Assembly: GCF_024346375.1 (NCBI RefSeq)
Contig: NZ_JAGQCV010000002.1
Location: 186,001-250,000 of the forward strand
DNA: 64,000 nt
DNA from: Synechococcus sp. ATX 2A4
Lineage (GTDB): Bacteria > Cyanobacteriota > Cyanobacteriia > PCC-6307 > Cyanobiaceae
Direction of reading: 5' to 3'
Part shown: positions 24,553 to 34,664 of the stretch, one piece after another
Layout of the letters: every line of letters begins with the position of its first letter
Numbering within the stretch: position 1 is the first letter of the stretch
Notes under the pieces: model-generated
What the model was told of the DNA's origin: nothing
Database searches by the model: none
The model's input: only the letters and a program-made list of their open reading frames with translations
Position numbers and translations under genes: made by a program

Positions 24553-24703
24553 GGACAGGAAAGACGAATGAAAAGGAAGCTGTAAGGAGAACCACCGGAA
24601 TGTCCCGCCGGCTCCTTTTCCAGAAAGATCCCTGGTCGCCACCTTCTGCAACCGAGCTTTCACTGAACTTTTTCGAAGGGGCGCCAGCACGGCAGCGTGT
24701 TCG

Positions 24704-25702
24704 TCAGCCGCCAAGGCCGCCGCTCGAGGGCGTCGCAGGGCCCTGATCTCCTTGCCCCAGAGCTTTGCTCATGTGTCCTTCGGGGGGATCTGCTGCGGAC
24801 TCCACTCCTGGCTCCACTCCTGGCTCCACGGCCGGGTCCACGGCGGGGTACGCGGCGGGGTACGCGGCCGGCGTCACAGCCGGTGCCACGGCGCTGAGCA
24901 GCTCCCACGGTCCATGACGGTTCAGCCACGCCAGATCCGACCGCTCGGTGAGCAGCAGGTAGCCGGCGAAGCCGAGGGCATTGAGGCTGAAGCCGGCGGC
25001 ATGTTCCCGGCTTCGCAGGATCGTGAGAAACCAGGACGCCGTGAACAGCAGGTTGTAGGGCTGGCTGGGCTCGCCTCCTGCTGCCGGATCACCGAGCCCG
25101 AGCTCCAGTGCATGGCGCCTGTAGAGCGCCGCCAGGTCGGCGGACTCGACCCCAGCGGGACGGCGGCTGAGCCGGTAGCGCCACGGCCAGGACGGCTCCT
25201 CTGCCTGAAGCTGGGCGCGTAGGGCTGGCTCCAGCGGGCAGTTGGGTTCGCCGCGATGGCGCGGCAATAGCTGCAGATGCCGGTGGGGCTGGCTGGCGCC
25301 GGCACGCCCGCTGCTGTTGAAGAACCACAGGCCTGTGGTGTCCGCATCGACATGGGCCACCGCTTGCCAGTCGGACGCTCCCAGCCAGCCGCTCTGGGGC
25401 GCCCAGTCCTGGGTGATCAGCAGCAGGTGGCCGGCTTGCACCGGGTATTTGTTGAGAATCACCGCATGGCTGCTCGCCAGCCGTTCCACCTCCAGTTGCT
25501 GCTCCCAGGGGAGGAAGGGGTTGGGCCGGGGGCCGCCGCTGCGCAGGTGGCGGGGCACCGGAGTTTGCAGCTGGCGGAGCTGGAATGGTGCCCAGTTCCC
25601 CGGCGGCAGCACCTTGGTGACGAGCGGCACCAGGGCACCGCGTTCGCGGGCGGCCTGGCTTTGCTGCAAGGCCGTTCGCCAAAGGCGCTCAGTTCGCTCC
25701 AC
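24704..25702 (-). CDS. Ap4A phosphorylase / ATP adenylyltransferase-like protein
   Basis: Members of this HIT-superfamily group split diadenosine tetraphosphate with phosphate. The protein (~332 aa) has the N-terminal half of the family, with NPFLPWEQQLEVERL and VILNKYPVQAGHLLLIT, then a HIT-like nucleotide-binding triad H-R-H-L-Q (SQPHRHLQLLPR), and a C-terminal domain with YNLLFTASWFLTILRS. The last ~55 residues are a P-x-V/Y-x repeat tail not expected in the family. GTG 25702 is chosen because it overlaps the upstream spoIID stop by 14 nt; a GTG at 25732 is possible. Confidence 0.8.
   Translation of the reverse strand: MERTERLWRTALQQSQAARERGALVPLVTKVLPPGNWAPFQLRQLQTPVPRHLRSGGPRPNPFLPWEQQLEVERLASSHAVILNKYPVQAGHLLLITQDWAPQSGWLGASDWQAVAHVDADTTGLWFFNSSGRAGASQPHRHLQLLPRHRGEPNCPLEPALRAQLQAEEPSWPWRYRLSRRPAGVESADLAALYRRHALELGLGDPAAGGEPSQPYNLLFTASWFLTILRSREHAAGFSLNALGFAGYLLLTERSDLAWLNRHGPWELLSAVAPAVTPAAYPAAYPAVDPAVEPGVEPGVESAADPPEGHMSKALGQGDQGPATPSSGGLGG
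24800..24883. repeat. Seven degenerate 12-bp tandem units inside a coding region
   Basis: Units start at 24800, 24812, 24824, 24836, 24848, 24860 and 24872. The first two are identical (CTCCACTCCTGG) and later ones vary around GTACGCGGCGGG. They encode four-residue repeats of the form P-A/G-V/Y-x at the C-terminus of the Ap4A-phosphorylase-like protein. Because the unit is a multiple of three, copy-number change keeps the frame. Confidence 0.85.
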
Positions 25703-26819
25703 CGATCTGCAGGCGTGCCAGCGAGGCCCCACGGTAGTAGTGGCCGAGGATCTCGTTGTACTTCCGGCCCGCCAGCGCCAGCTGCTGGGCGCCTTCCTGG
25801 CTCATGCTGGCCCCCAGATGCCCATGGGCTTCCAGCGTGATCTGGCTGTTGGCCGCGTACAGGCTTTCCACAATTCCGCCCTGGTAGCTGAGGATCAGGC
25901 CACTGGTGCGGGCGGCCGCTTCGGTGGTGCGGCCGTTCACCGTGGTGAGGCCCCGGTAGGCCTGCCAACGGGTGGTATCGCCCAGGTGCCAGAACTTGTG
26001 GGCGGGCCGGGCCATGTGGGCCAGGGCATAGGAGCGTGCCGCCACGGCCTGCGCCTTGAGAGCCTCCATCGACCAGGACGTGGGCATTTCTGCCCCGACC
26101 ACTGAGGCGATGTAGGCCTCCAGCGGCAGGTGGTTGATCGGTGTGATGCCACCGCGCTCTGCCAGCAGCCGCAGGCGGCCGCTGTAGGGCTGGCCGTTCA
26201 CCAGCAACGCCTCCCCGGGGGTTGTATCAAGCCAGAGATCGTTGGAGCCGGCACCGGCGCTGAAGTCGACGGGGCTGCGGGCTTGGCCCTGGGCCAGCAC
26301 CTGCCCGGAGCCATTGCGCAGCCACCAGGGACCGGTGGCCGAAAAGCTGGGCTGGCCCGCCTGCCGCAGCAGGGCCACCCTCACCTCCAGGGGAACGGGT
26401 CTGCCGACGGCCGGCTCCACCAGGGAGGCGGGAGCATCCGGCAGCACGGCCGGGGTGGGGGGCTGTTGGGCACGGCGCGCTTCGATCGCCCGCAGGCGGC
26501 TGTCCTGGCTGGCCGGCTCGGTGGCTTCGCCTGTGGTGCTCGCCGGCAGTAGAGCCTCCATCACTTGAGCATCGAGCGCGGGCGTGGATGGGCTGAACGA
26601 CTGGGCGTAGAAGCCAATGCCCAGGGCCACGACGCTCAAGGGGGTGGTGAGCAGCAAGGTGGTGCGGCGTTGGGGGGTAAGGGCCTGCTTCACACGCCGG
26701 CCGAGCCTCCCGATGCCGTGTTTCAACGGGCGCAGGCCACGTGTGCTCTGCGCCACCGGCCGCTTCCCTGCGGGCCAGTTCACAGCCGTTTCCCTCTGCT
26801 CACAACCGTTGCTCTCCAT
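25689..26819 (-). CDS. SpoIID/LytB-domain protein, membrane-anchored
   Basis: The 376-aa protein has a basic N-terminus, one transmembrane anchor (~53-72), a Pro/Ala-rich periplasmic linker, and a SpoIID domain (~170-370). The domain carries the characteristic LPLEAYIASVVGAEMPTSW and LKAQAVAARSYALAH, with the glutamate (in GAEMP) that is catalytic in SpoIID lytic transglycosylases. The family cleaves denuded glycan strands in peptidoglycan. In cyanobacteria it is an envelope protein with no link to sporulation. The Ap4A-phosphorylase-like gene overlaps its end. Confidence 0.88.
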   Translation of the reverse strand: MESNGCEQRETAVNWPAGKRPVAQSTRGLRPLKHGIGRLGRRVKQALTPQRRTTLLLTTPLSVVALGIGFYAQSFSPSTPALDAQVMEALLPASTTGEATEPASQDSRLRAIEARRAQQPPTPAVLPDAPASLVEPAVGRPVPLEVRVALLRQAGQPSFSATGPWWLRNGSGQVLAQGQARSPVDFSAGAGSNDLWLDTTPGEALLVNGQPYSGRLRLLAERGGITPINHLPLEAYIASVVGAEMPTSWSMEALKAQAVAARSYALAHMARPAHKFWHLGDTTRWQAYRGLTTVNGRTTEAAARTSGLILSYQGGIVESLYAANSQITLEAHGHLGASMSQEGAQQLALAGRKYNEILGHYYRGASLARLQIGGAN

Positions 26820-26927
26820 TCGGTGGAGCGATCATGGCCGACAACAGCCGTAACCTTCGGTTGTTGCGCCGACCTGGCCTGTGGCTGGTGTGGCCCGAAG
26901 CCGTGTCCTGGCGTGCTGCCCCCCGGC

Positions 26928-27845
26928 TCACGCCCATTCCTGGCGCAGGTCGCGCTCCATCAGCGCCCGGACGGCTTCCTGGGGGGTGATGCGCTGCTGC
27001 TGCAGACCCACCACCTGCTCACAGATCGGCAGGTGCAGGGCATGGCGGCGGGCCAGCACCAAGGCCGCTTCGGCCGTGGCGGGCCCCTCCACCGTGGCGC
27101 CGATGCGGCCGAAGGCCGCTGCTGCGGAGGAGCCTTCGGCCAGATACAACCCGAATCGGTAGTTGCGGCTCAGGGGGCTGTTGGCAGTGGCCAGCAGGTC
27201 TCCCAGGCCGGCCAGACCGTAAAGAGTGGCGGGATCGCCTCCCAGCAGCTGGCTGAGCCGCCCCATTTCGGCCAGTCCGCGGGTGAGCAGAGACGCCTTG
27301 GCGTTGGCCCCCAGGCCGAGACCATCACAGATGCCGGCCGCCACTGCCATCACGTTCTTGAGAGCGCCGGCCAGTTCGGTGCCGATCGGATCGGCGTTGG
27401 TGTAGAGCCGCAACCGCTGGCTGCTCAGTTGGCGTTGCAGCTCGCTGGCCAGCTCTTTGCGGCTGGAGGCCAGCACGCTCGCCGCCGGCAGTCCCTGATC
27501 CAGCTCGGCCGCCAGGTTGGGGCCGCTCAGCACCAGGCAGGCCAACGACGGAATGGCCTGCTGCCATAGCTGACTGGCTGTGCAGTGCTGCTGGAGGTCG
27601 ATGCCCTTGCTGCAGCTCACCAGGGGCACCGCCGCGGGCCAGCAGTTGCTCAGGCGCTGGGCCAATGCCGGCACGCCGGCCATGGCCACGGCTGAGAGCA
27701 CCAGGTCTTGTTCCTGGAGCATGACGGCGGGATCGCTGCCGTGGGAGCGCGACCAGACCGCCAGCCCGTGGCCCTGCTGACGCAGCACGCTGGCCAGGGT
27801 GCGCCCCCAGGCCCCTTGCCCCAGAACGCCGATCCTCAGTGCCAT
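26928..27845 (-). CDS. gpsA: Glycerol-3-phosphate dehydrogenase [NAD(P)+]
   Basis: GpsA reduces dihydroxyacetone phosphate to sn-glycerol-3-phosphate for membrane lipid synthesis. The Rossmann motif GVLGQGAWGRTLA is at the N-terminus, SCSKGID is the conserved substrate-domain segment, and ALKNVMAVAAGICDGLGLGANAKASLLTRGLAE contains the catalytic lysine region. I chose ATG 27845 (MALRIGVLG, 305 aa); ATG 27863 would add six residues. The frame extends ~300 nt upstream but overlaps the divergent SDR gene there and is not real. Confidence 0.94.
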   Translation of the reverse strand: MALRIGVLGQGAWGRTLASVLRQQGHGLAVWSRSHGSDPAVMLQEQDLVLSAVAMAGVPALAQRLSNCWPAAVPLVSCSKGIDLQQHCTASQLWQQAIPSLACLVLSGPNLAAELDQGLPAASVLASSRKELASELQRQLSSQRLRLYTNADPIGTELAGALKNVMAVAAGICDGLGLGANAKASLLTRGLAEMGRLSQLLGGDPATLYGLAGLGDLLATANSPLSRNYRFGLYLAEGSSAAAAFGRIGATVEGPATAEAALVLARRHALHLPICEQVVGLQQQRITPQEAVRALMERDLRQEWA

Positions 27846-27885
27846 CGCGCCATCATGCGACATCCCCTCCTCTGCTTCGGCCCAG

Positions 27886-28659
27886 GTGTTGTCCCCGCTC
27901 GCGACCAGGCCGCCCCTCAGCAGCTGGAGCGGCCACGCCTTGGTGGTGGGTGCCGGCGGCATCGGCCGGGCGCTGCTGCAGGCCCTCGCTGAGCGGGCCC
28001 CCGGCCTGAGCCTGTGGGGCGCCAGCCGCCGCGGCTGGCCTGCCCGGCCAGGGGAGCTGGAACTGGGCGCGCGCGCCCTGCAACTCGACCTCTGCGATGA
28101 CGGCAGCCTGAACGCTGCTGCCGCCAGCCTGCAGGCGCAGGCCGGCACGCTGCGCCTGGTGATCAACACCGCCGGCCTGTTGCACGACGGGGCCGCCCTT
28201 CAGCCGGAAAAGCGGCTCAGCCAGCTGAACCGCGCCGCGCTCGAGCGGCTGTTTGCGGTGAATGCTTACGGCCCGATCCTGCTGGCCCAGGCCCTGGAGC
28301 CGCTGTTGCCGGCCACGGCGCCGGCGCTGTTCGCAAGCCTGTCGGCACGGGTGGGCAGCATCGGCGACAATGGCCTCGGGGGCTGGTACGGCTACCGCAG
28401 TGCCAAGGCCGCCCAGAACCAGCTGCTGCGTTGCCTGGCGCTGGAGTGGCGCCGCCGCCGTCCGCTCGTCACCGTGACCCTGCTGCATCCCGGCACCACG
28501 GCCACCGAACTCTCGGCCCCCTTCAGCAGCGGCGTGCCGCCGCAGCGCCTGTTCAGCCCCGAGCGGGCCGCCCAGCACCTGCTGGACGTGCTTGAGCTGC
28601 AGGGGCCGGAGCAGAGCGGCAGCTTTCTGGCCTGGGACGGCAGCCCGATTCCGTGGTGA
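27886..28659 (+). CDS. SDR-family oxidoreductase
   Basis: The 257-aa short-chain dehydrogenase has a cofactor motif GAGGIGRALLQA, the structural NTAG, and the catalytic Y-x3-K in YRSAKAAQN, with a serine (SLSARVGS) upstream. It resembles C-factor/CsgA-like SDRs, but the substrate is unknown. The start is uncertain: GTG 27886 is the first sensible start codon near the Rossmann fold, and TTG 27889 is adjacent. An ATG at 27799 would overlap the divergent gpsA start. Only 40 bp separate the two start codons. Confidence 0.82.
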   Translation: MLSPLATRPPLSSWSGHALVVGAGGIGRALLQALAERAPGLSLWGASRRGWPARPGELELGARALQLDLCDDGSLNAAAASLQAQAGTLRLVINTAGLLHDGAALQPEKRLSQLNRAALERLFAVNAYGPILLAQALEPLLPATAPALFASLSARVGSIGDNGLGGWYGYRSAKAAQNQLLRCLALEWRRRRPLVTVTLLHPGTTATELSAPFSSGVPPQRLFSPERAAQHLLDVLELQGPEQSGSFLAWDGSPIPW

Positions 28660-28748
28660 AAGCGGAGTGTGACCAGGAGGCCCGAAGGTGGTATGGAGGG
28701 CGGTGGCGCGGGTTGTGGTGCGGCCGGTGCTGTCCACCCGCCTCACCT

Positions 28749-29141
28749 TCAGCCCACATGGGCCAGTTCCCGCAGCAGCTCGATGGGGATCACCTCAAGG
28801 GCGGAGGCTTCTGTGGCCTCCAAGCGCACCGGTGGTGCCACGCCGTCCTGGTAGGCCTCCAGCCAGCGGGCGGCGCAGATGCACCAGTGGTTGCCGGGCA
28901 CCAGTCCGGGAAATCCGTAGGCCGGCACTGGTGTGGAGAGGTCGTTGCCGCGGGAGCGGCTGTAGCGCAGGAAGACATCGTTCACCACGCAGCAGACGCT
29001 GTGGCGTCCCGTGTCGCTGCTGTCGGTGCGGCAGAAGCCATCGCGGTACCAACCGGTGAGCGGTGTGCATCCGCAGATCTCAAGCGTCTCACCGAGCACA
29101 TTGCGGGCCACCACTGGGGCTGTAGAAGAACTCGGTTCCAC
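28749..29141 (-). CDS. DUF2237-family protein
   Basis: The 130-aa protein contains the family hallmarks NVLGETLEICGCTPLTGWYRDG, CRTDSSDTGRHSVCCVVN and PGNHWCICAARWLEAYQDG. The many conserved cysteines suggest a metal- or thiol-dependent structure, but no activity is established to my knowledge. It is probably cytosolic, with no signal peptide. The two genes downstream on this strand belong to other units. Confidence 0.88.
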   Translation of the reverse strand: MEPSSSTAPVVARNVLGETLEICGCTPLTGWYRDGFCRTDSSDTGRHSVCCVVNDVFLRYSRSRGNDLSTPVPAYGFPGLVPGNHWCICAARWLEAYQDGVAPPVRLEATEASALEVIPIELLRELAHVG

Positions 29142-29297
29142 GTTTCAAGCTGAAATCGCCCCCGAAGTCTGCAGGACCAATGGCGGGAATGGCCCCGGGT
29201 GGTTGACGGAATTGGGGGGGCAGGCGTTAAAGGTCATTGTGCAGTGGTGCTGGAAGGCTCCCTTCTGCCGCCCTTACGCCTTGCGATACCCCCCTTC

Positions 29298-29519
29298 ATG
29301 AGCTGGGATTTCACCGAAGATGCTGCCTTCATGGCGCTGCTTGACGCCTTCAAGGAAAGCGGTGAAAGCTCCGCGATGGAGTTTCTTGCCCACGGCGAAG
29401 GCGCCTTCCATTTCCAGGAGCTCACCCAGAACGCCGCCGGTGAGGGAATCGACCTGAGCGATTCGACCGATCTTCAGGCCTTCCAACAAGAGGTGATCGA
29501 CACCCTCGAAGACCTCTGA
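29298..29519 (+). CDS. Small acidic protein of unknown function (73 aa)
   Basis: The protein begins MSWDFTEDAAFMALLDAFKE and is strongly acidic and helical throughout, with no cysteines, signal or membrane helix. It has good coding character, and I believe similar proteins exist in picocyanobacteria, but I cannot name a family. ATG 29298 is preferred over the longer frame from 29199, whose extra N-terminus is not protein-like. It is convergent with the 90-aa protein at 29617, with a GC-rich palindrome between them (29577-29590). Confidence 0.65.
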   Translation: MSWDFTEDAAFMALLDAFKESGESSAMEFLAHGEGAFHFQELTQNAAGEGIDLSDSTDLQAFQQEVIDTLEDL

Positions 29520-29616
29520 TCCGGGCACCGCACTGAAATGTTGGGCCTGCGTCCAGGTTTCTGTGTTCAGGTCTCAGGGGCAGGTGCCCCCTCTCCCCGA
29601 GGCAAATCCAGTTTCT

Positions 29617-29889
29617 TCAGCCGTAGAAGAAGGCGATTTCCTTGTCCTTGAGGCCGTCCCAGCCGGCGGCCTTGAGCCGGGCATCGAGGCTGGCCTGGTC
29701 GAAATGTTTCGCCCCGGTTTTCACCACCCGGTTACGCATCGATTTCTTCACACCGCTGCGGGCCCGCTGGGCCTCCAGCGCCATCACCTCGCGGTAAAGG
29801 CTCAGCATCTCCGCCGGAATCGGCGAGCCGTCGAGGTCGAGTCCAGCGGCGATGGCCGCATCCACTCCGTCAGGTCCGGCAATGGCCAT
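29617..29889 (-). CDS. Small conserved hypothetical protein (90 aa)
   Basis: The protein is amphipathic and helical, with the notable segments IPAEMLSLYREVMALEAQRA and KKSMRNRVVKTGAKHFDQAS. The basic middle could bind nucleic acid or a partner, but nothing specific is recognisable. ATG 29889 is chosen because the upstream part of the frame overlaps the metH 3' end. It follows metH by 88 bp on the same strand and may share its transcript. Confidence 0.65.
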   Translation of the reverse strand: MAIAGPDGVDAAIAAGLDLDGSPIPAEMLSLYREVMALEAQRARSGVKKSMRNRVVKTGAKHFDQASLDARLKAAGWDGLKDKEIAFFYG

Positions 29890-29977
29890 GGCATCAGTGC
29901 AAGAGAGCGACCCCAGCCTGCCACCGCCTCCAGCCTGCCAATCCACCGGCTTGCCAACGCCCTGGGACTGACTGTCC

Positions 29978-32900
29978 TCAGGCGCTGAAGTAGCGGGCCT
30001 GGCTATGCAGGGCCACCAGGGCGGTGGTGCTCTGCTCGGGCTCCAGCTGGTCGCTGGCATCCATGCTCAGGCCGATGCGCTCCGCTCCCAGCCACTGCAA
30101 CTGGGGACGGGAATCGCCCACGTTCGGGCAGGCGGGGTAGCCGAAGGAGTAGCGGCTGCCGCGATAGCGCTGGGCGAGCACATCGCGCAGGGCGCTGGGC
30201 TCTTCGGCGCTAAAGCCCAGTTCGCGGCGGATGCGCGCATGGGTCCACTCGGCCAGCGCTTCGGCCATCTGCACCCCAAGGCCATGGAAATAGAGGTAGT
30301 CGGTGTAGCGATCGGCGCTGAAGAGCTCGCGCGCAAAGCCTGTGGCCCTCTCCCCCATCGTGACGGCCTGCATCGGCAGGACGTCGGTTGGGCGCCCGTC
30401 GTGGAGGTCGCGGTAGAAATCAGCGACGCAGTAGCGGTTGCCGCCGCGCTGGCGCGGCAGCTCAAAGCGGCCCAGTTCCCGCTCGGGGGCGCCTGGATCA
30501 AACACCACCAGCGCGTTGCCGTGCCGGCCGCACGGGAAGTAGCCGTAGGCCACCCGCGGGGTGAGCAAGTGCTCCTCAAGGCAGCGCTGCATCCAGTGCT
30601 GCAGCACCGGTTCCGCCTTGGCCGCCAGCATCTGCTCGTAGTCGTCACGGCTCTGTTGCTGCGTCTTGCGCAACTGCCACTGGCCGGCGAACAGGGCATT
30701 GCGATCCAGATAGCCGAACACCTCAGCCAGCGGAATCGCCTGCCCATCGAGCACGCAACTGCCGAGGAACGGTGGCTGAATGGCGGGCTCCTCTGGTACC
30801 GCCTCGGAGCGATGGTCGTTGGGCGGCGCCGCTGCTGCGGATCCGGGAGCTGTTGCTGCCCCATCTGGGCTGATGGGGGCTGCGGTCGTGTCTTCATCGG
30901 CGCTGTCTTCGGCGCGTTCCAGGCCAAGTCCGGGTGGAATCTCGCCGCTGAAGCCTTCTGTATCGCTCCAGTTGTTGTGCTTTTTCGCCTCCACCAGCGC
31001 ATCCATGAAACGCAGATCAGCGAAGGCATCGCGGCCGTAGATCACCTGGCCCCGGTAGACCGCTCGGCAATCCTTGTTCACGAATCGGGGCGTCAACGCC
31101 GCTCCACCAAGAATCACCGGCACTTGAATCCCCGCCTCATTGAAGGCCTGCAGATTGTCTTTCATGAAGGCGGTGGACTTCACCAGCAGGCCACTCATGG
31201 CGATGCAATCGGCCTGGTGCAGCTGCTGGGCTTCGATGATCGCTTCCACCGACTGTTTGATGCCCAGATTCACCACCTCATAGCCATTATTGGTGAGGAT
31301 GATGTCCACCAGATTCTTGCCGATATCATGGACATCACCTTTCACGGTGGCGATCAGAAACTTGGCTTTAGCAGAACTCTCGCCCTCCATTCGTTCCATG
31401 TAGGGCTCAAGAAACGCCACGGCGAACTTCATCGTTTCAGCGCTCTGCAACACGAAGGGCAGCTGCATCTGGCCGGAGCCGAACAGTTCACCCACCACCT
31501 TCATGCCATCCAGCAGAAACGTGTTGATGATCTGCAGCGGCGGGTACTGGGCGAGGGCTTCGTTCAGTGACGCCTCCAGGCCGATGCGCTCCCCATCGAT
31601 GATGTGCTGGGTGAGGCGCTTCTCCACTTCCAGATCCGCCAGCTGCGGCCCCGCATCCCGTGCTTCGCGGGCACTCACTCCCTCAAACAGGGTGCTGAGC
31701 GTTGTGAGCGGGTCGTAGGTGCAGACATCGCCATCGAAACGGCGCGCATCGGCAATCAGATCACGGCACACCTGTTGGTGGTCTTCGCTGATTTTGATCA
31801 GGGGCAGAATCTTGGCTGGGCTGATGATTGCCGCATCCATGCCTGCCACGCAGCATTCATGCAAGAACACGGAGTTGAGTGTGATCCGCGCTGCTGGTGA
31901 CAGCCCAAAACTGATGTTGCTCACCCCCAGCACCACGTGCACACCCGGTAGGTCGGTGCGGATGCGGCGGATCGCCTCCACTGTGGCGGCCCCATTGAGG
32001 CGATCTTCCTCAATGCCAGTGGAGATCGGCAGTGCCAGGGGGTCGTAGAAGATTTCGTGGGCAGGGATGCCGAATTCCAGGGCATCGCGATAGGCACGTT
32101 GAGCGATGGCGAACTTGCGATCGGCGGTGCGCGCCATCCCCTCTTCATCAATGGTGCCGATCACCACGGCAGCGCCGTACCGGCGGGCCAGTTCGAGCAC
32201 CTTGAAGAAGCGCTCATCGCCATCTTCGTAGTTGGTGGAGTTGAGCAGACATTTCCCGCCTGCCACCTTCAGGCCGGCTTCCATCTTCTGCCACTCGGTG
32301 GAATCGAGCATCAGCGGCAGGTTCACGTTTGTGACCAGCCGGCTGACCAGCTCATGCATGTCGCGTTCACCGTCGCGGCCCACATAATCGACGTTGACAT
32401 CAAGCACATGGGCGTTTTCCTTCACCTGCCCCCGTGCCACGGCCACCAGTCCGTCCCAGTCTTCGGCGTTGAGCAGGTCACGCACCTTGCGGGAGCCGCT
32501 GGCATTGAGCCGCTCGCCGATGATCAGGAAGGAGTTGTCCTGGTGGTAAGGGGTGACGCCATAAATCGAGGCGGCGGCAGGTTCGTACTGGAAGGCTGGC
32601 CGCTCCAGCCGTTGCTCCGGCCGGCGCACGGCGCGCTGGCGTGGCTGCAGATCGGCACTGAGTTCCGAGAGGGCGGCGATGTGGGCGGGGGTGGTGCCGC
32701 AGCAGCCACCGATCACCTGCACACCAAGATCATTGACGAAGTGCATCAGCTGCAGCTTCAGTTCCAGCGGCGTCAACCGGTAGTGGGCCACACCGCCCAC
32801 GTTTTCGGGCAGTCCGGCGTTGGGAATACAACTCACCACGAACGGGCTGTGTTCGCTCAGGTAGCGAATGTGCTCCTTCATCTGCTCAGGCCCGGTGGCG

Positions 32901-33622
32901 CAGTTGAGGCCGAGCACATCGATCGGGAACGGCTCCAGGATTGACACCACCGCGGCGATGTCGGAGCCCACAAGCATGGTTCCGGTGGTTTCCATCGTGA
33001 CCGACACCATCAGCGGCCGGCGCTGCCCGGTGGCGTTGAAGGCCGCTTCGATGCCCTGGAGGGCGGCCTTGATCTGCAGCACGTCCTGGCAGGTTTCCAC
33101 GATCAGCAGGTCCACGTCGCCGGCGATCAGGCCTTCCGCCTGCTCCCGGAAGGCGTCGCGCATCGTGTCGAAGCCGATGTGCCCGAGCGTGGGCAACTTG
33201 GTGGTGGGCCCCATCGAGCCGGCCACGAAACGGGGCTTGGCGGGGCTGCTGTATTCAGCGGCGCAGGCGCGGGCCAGTTCTGCTGCCCGCTTGTTGATCG
33301 CGAAGGCCTGGTCTTCCAGGCCGTATTCGGCCAGCACGATCGAGGCGGCACCGAAGGTATCGGTTTCGATCACATCGCAGCCGGCTTCCAGGAACTGGCG
33401 GTGCACGGCCTGCACCGCATCCGGTCGGGTGAACACCAACTGCTCGTTGCAACCCTCCAGGGCCGCGCCACCGAAGTCGGCGGCGCTGAGATCCATCTGC
33501 TGGAGCGAGGTGCCGGTGGCGCCGTCAAACACCAGCACCGGCCGCTCAGGTGCGTGGAGACGCTCCAGAAACCCCATGCGCTGGGTCGCTGGCGCCCCTG
33601 CCTGCTGCACCACTGCCGTCAT
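29978..33622 (-). CDS. metH: Cobalamin-dependent methionine synthase
   Basis: MetH transfers a methyl group from methyltetrahydrofolate via methylcobalamin to homocysteine. All four modules are present in 1214 aa. The homocysteine domain (~20-325) has zinc ligands C241, C307 and C308. The pterin-binding domain is at ~360-620. The B12 cap and binding domain (~650-880) has D-x-H-x-x-G with His765 as the cobalt ligand. The AdoMet reactivation domain (~950-1214) has the [10 protein letters not shown] motif. Residues ~892-948 are an acidic Ala/Pro linker. It starts 47 nt after ilvE on the same strand. No cobalamin riboswitch fits in that gap. Confidence 0.97.
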   Translation of the reverse strand: MTAVVQQAGAPATQRMGFLERLHAPERPVLVFDGATGTSLQQMDLSAADFGGAALEGCNEQLVFTRPDAVQAVHRQFLEAGCDVIETDTFGAASIVLAEYGLEDQAFAINKRAAELARACAAEYSSPAKPRFVAGSMGPTTKLPTLGHIGFDTMRDAFREQAEGLIAGDVDLLIVETCQDVLQIKAALQGIEAAFNATGQRRPLMVSVTMETTGTMLVGSDIAAVVSILEPFPIDVLGLNCATGPEQMKEHIRYLSEHSPFVVSCIPNAGLPENVGGVAHYRLTPLELKLQLMHFVNDLGVQVIGGCCGTTPAHIAALSELSADLQPRQRAVRRPEQRLERPAFQYEPAAASIYGVTPYHQDNSFLIIGERLNASGSRKVRDLLNAEDWDGLVAVARGQVKENAHVLDVNVDYVGRDGERDMHELVSRLVTNVNLPLMLDSTEWQKMEAGLKVAGGKCLLNSTNYEDGDERFFKVLELARRYGAAVVIGTIDEEGMARTADRKFAIAQRAYRDALEFGIPAHEIFYDPLALPISTGIEEDRLNGAATVEAIRRIRTDLPGVHVVLGVSNISFGLSPAARITLNSVFLHECCVAGMDAAIISPAKILPLIKISEDHQQVCRDLIADARRFDGDVCTYDPLTTLSTLFEGVSAREARDAGPQLADLEVEKRLTQHIIDGERIGLEASLNEALAQYPPLQIINTFLLDGMKVVGELFGSGQMQLPFVLQSAETMKFAVAFLEPYMERMEGESSAKAKFLIATVKGDVHDIGKNLVDIILTNNGYEVVNLGIKQSVEAIIEAQQLHQADCIAMSGLLVKSTAFMKDNLQAFNEAGIQVPVILGGAALTPRFVNKDCRAVYRGQVIYGRDAFADLRFMDALVEAKKHNNWSDTEGFSGEIPPGLGLERAEDSADEDTTAAPISPDGAATAPGSAAAAPPNDHRSEAVPEEPAIQPPFLGSCVLDGQAIPLAEVFGYLDRNALFAGQWQLRKTQQQSRDDYEQMLAAKAEPVLQHWMQRCLEEHLLTPRVAYGYFPCGRHGNALVVFDPGAPERELGRFELPRQRGGNRYCVADFYRDLHDGRPTDVLPMQAVTMGERATGFARELFSADRYTDYLYFHGLGVQMAEALAEWTHARIRRELGFSAEEPSALRDVLAQRYRGSRYSFGYPACPNVGDSRPQLQWLGAERIGLSMDASDQLEPEQSTTALVALHSQARYFSA

Positions 33623-33669
33623 CGATTACGCGCTCAAGGCCAGTTCCCACTGTAGGAAGTGCCGCTGGC

Positions 33670-34587
33670 TCACCCCTTGAGCGGCACCCGGGTCACCCAG
33701 TGCTCGTAGGCGGGATCGCGGCCCTCGGTGATCGCGGTGAGGGCGCTGCGCAGCTTCTCCATGATCGGCCGCGGTCCGCTCAGATCGGTGGTTTCCACGC
33801 GGCGCACCGGTGTGACCCGGGCGGCGGTGCCACTGAGGAACACCTCGTCGGCGACGAACAGCTCCGTTTTGTCGACCGCGCGCTCCAGGGTGGGGATGCC
33901 CATGTCCCGCGCCAGCTCAAGAATGCTGGCGCGGGTGATCCCCTCGAGGATGTCCTGGTCGACCCCGGGGGTGATCAGCACGCCATCGCGCACCATGAAC
34001 AGGTTCATGCCGCTGGCCTCGCTCACCTTGCCGCGGCTGTTGAGCAGCAGGGCTTCGTCGAAGCCGCTCTTCACCGCTTCTGTCTTGGCCAGGGAGCTGG
34101 TGATGTAGGCGCCGCTGATCTTGCCGCGCAGGGGGAGGGAGCGGTCTTCCTGGCGGCACCAGCTGCTGATGCGGCAGCTCACCCCATCGGGGGAGAGGTA
34201 ATCCCCGAGTTCGATGCCGTAGATGAGGAAATCGGTTTCGATGTCGTGGAGGCGGGGCGCGATGCCAAGGTCGCTGGTGTAGACGAACGGCCGCAGATAG
34301 ATCGGTGTGGTGGGCCGGTTCGCCTGCAGGAACTGGTGAATCGCATCGAGGACCGTGGCCTCCGGGAGCTCGGCCAACAACAGCCGCGCGCTCTGGGAGA
34401 GGCGGCGCGTGTGCCGGTCGGCGCGGAACAACAGGATCTCGTTGGGGTCGGCCGGGTTGGGCAGGGCCCGCATGCCGCCGAAGGCGCCGGTGCCGTAATG
34501 CAGGGCATGGGTGGCCACCGAAATCGTGGCTTCACCGAAGGGAACACAGCGGCCGCCGAACCAGGCGTAAGGAAGTAACTTCTGCAT
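33670..34587 (-). CDS. ilvE: Branched-chain amino acid aminotransferase
   Basis: This PLP fold-type IV transaminase makes leucine, isoleucine and valine. The 305-aa protein has the substrate loop HYGTGAFGGMRA, the PLP-binding Lys156 (RGKISGAYITSS), the EASGMNLF segment, and GITRASILELARDMGI plus SGTAARVTPVR near the end. It lies directly upstream of metH, so amino-acid transamination and methionine synthesis may be co-expressed. It is divergent from cobN, with 77 bp between starts. Confidence 0.95.
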   Translation of the reverse strand: MQKLLPYAWFGGRCVPFGEATISVATHALHYGTGAFGGMRALPNPADPNEILLFRADRHTRRLSQSARLLLAELPEATVLDAIHQFLQANRPTTPIYLRPFVYTSDLGIAPRLHDIETDFLIYGIELGDYLSPDGVSCRISSWCRQEDRSLPLRGKISGAYITSSLAKTEAVKSGFDEALLLNSRGKVSEASGMNLFMVRDGVLITPGVDQDILEGITRASILELARDMGIPTLERAVDKTELFVADEVFLSGTAARVTPVRRVETTDLSGPRPIMEKLRSALTAITEGRDPAYEHWVTRVPLKG

Positions 34588-34664
34588 GCGGAAGCGCGTG
34601 GTGAGGCGGCGCCGGCGGCGTTCGCTGGTGCGATCTTCTCACCGCCGGGGCCGAAGATGGCGTG

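Noticed and set aside
33623-34664. Cobalamin riboswitch upstream of metH or cobN
   Set aside because: The ilvE-metH gap is 47 bp and the ilvE-cobN gap is 77 bp, both too short, and no B12-box sequence was seen.
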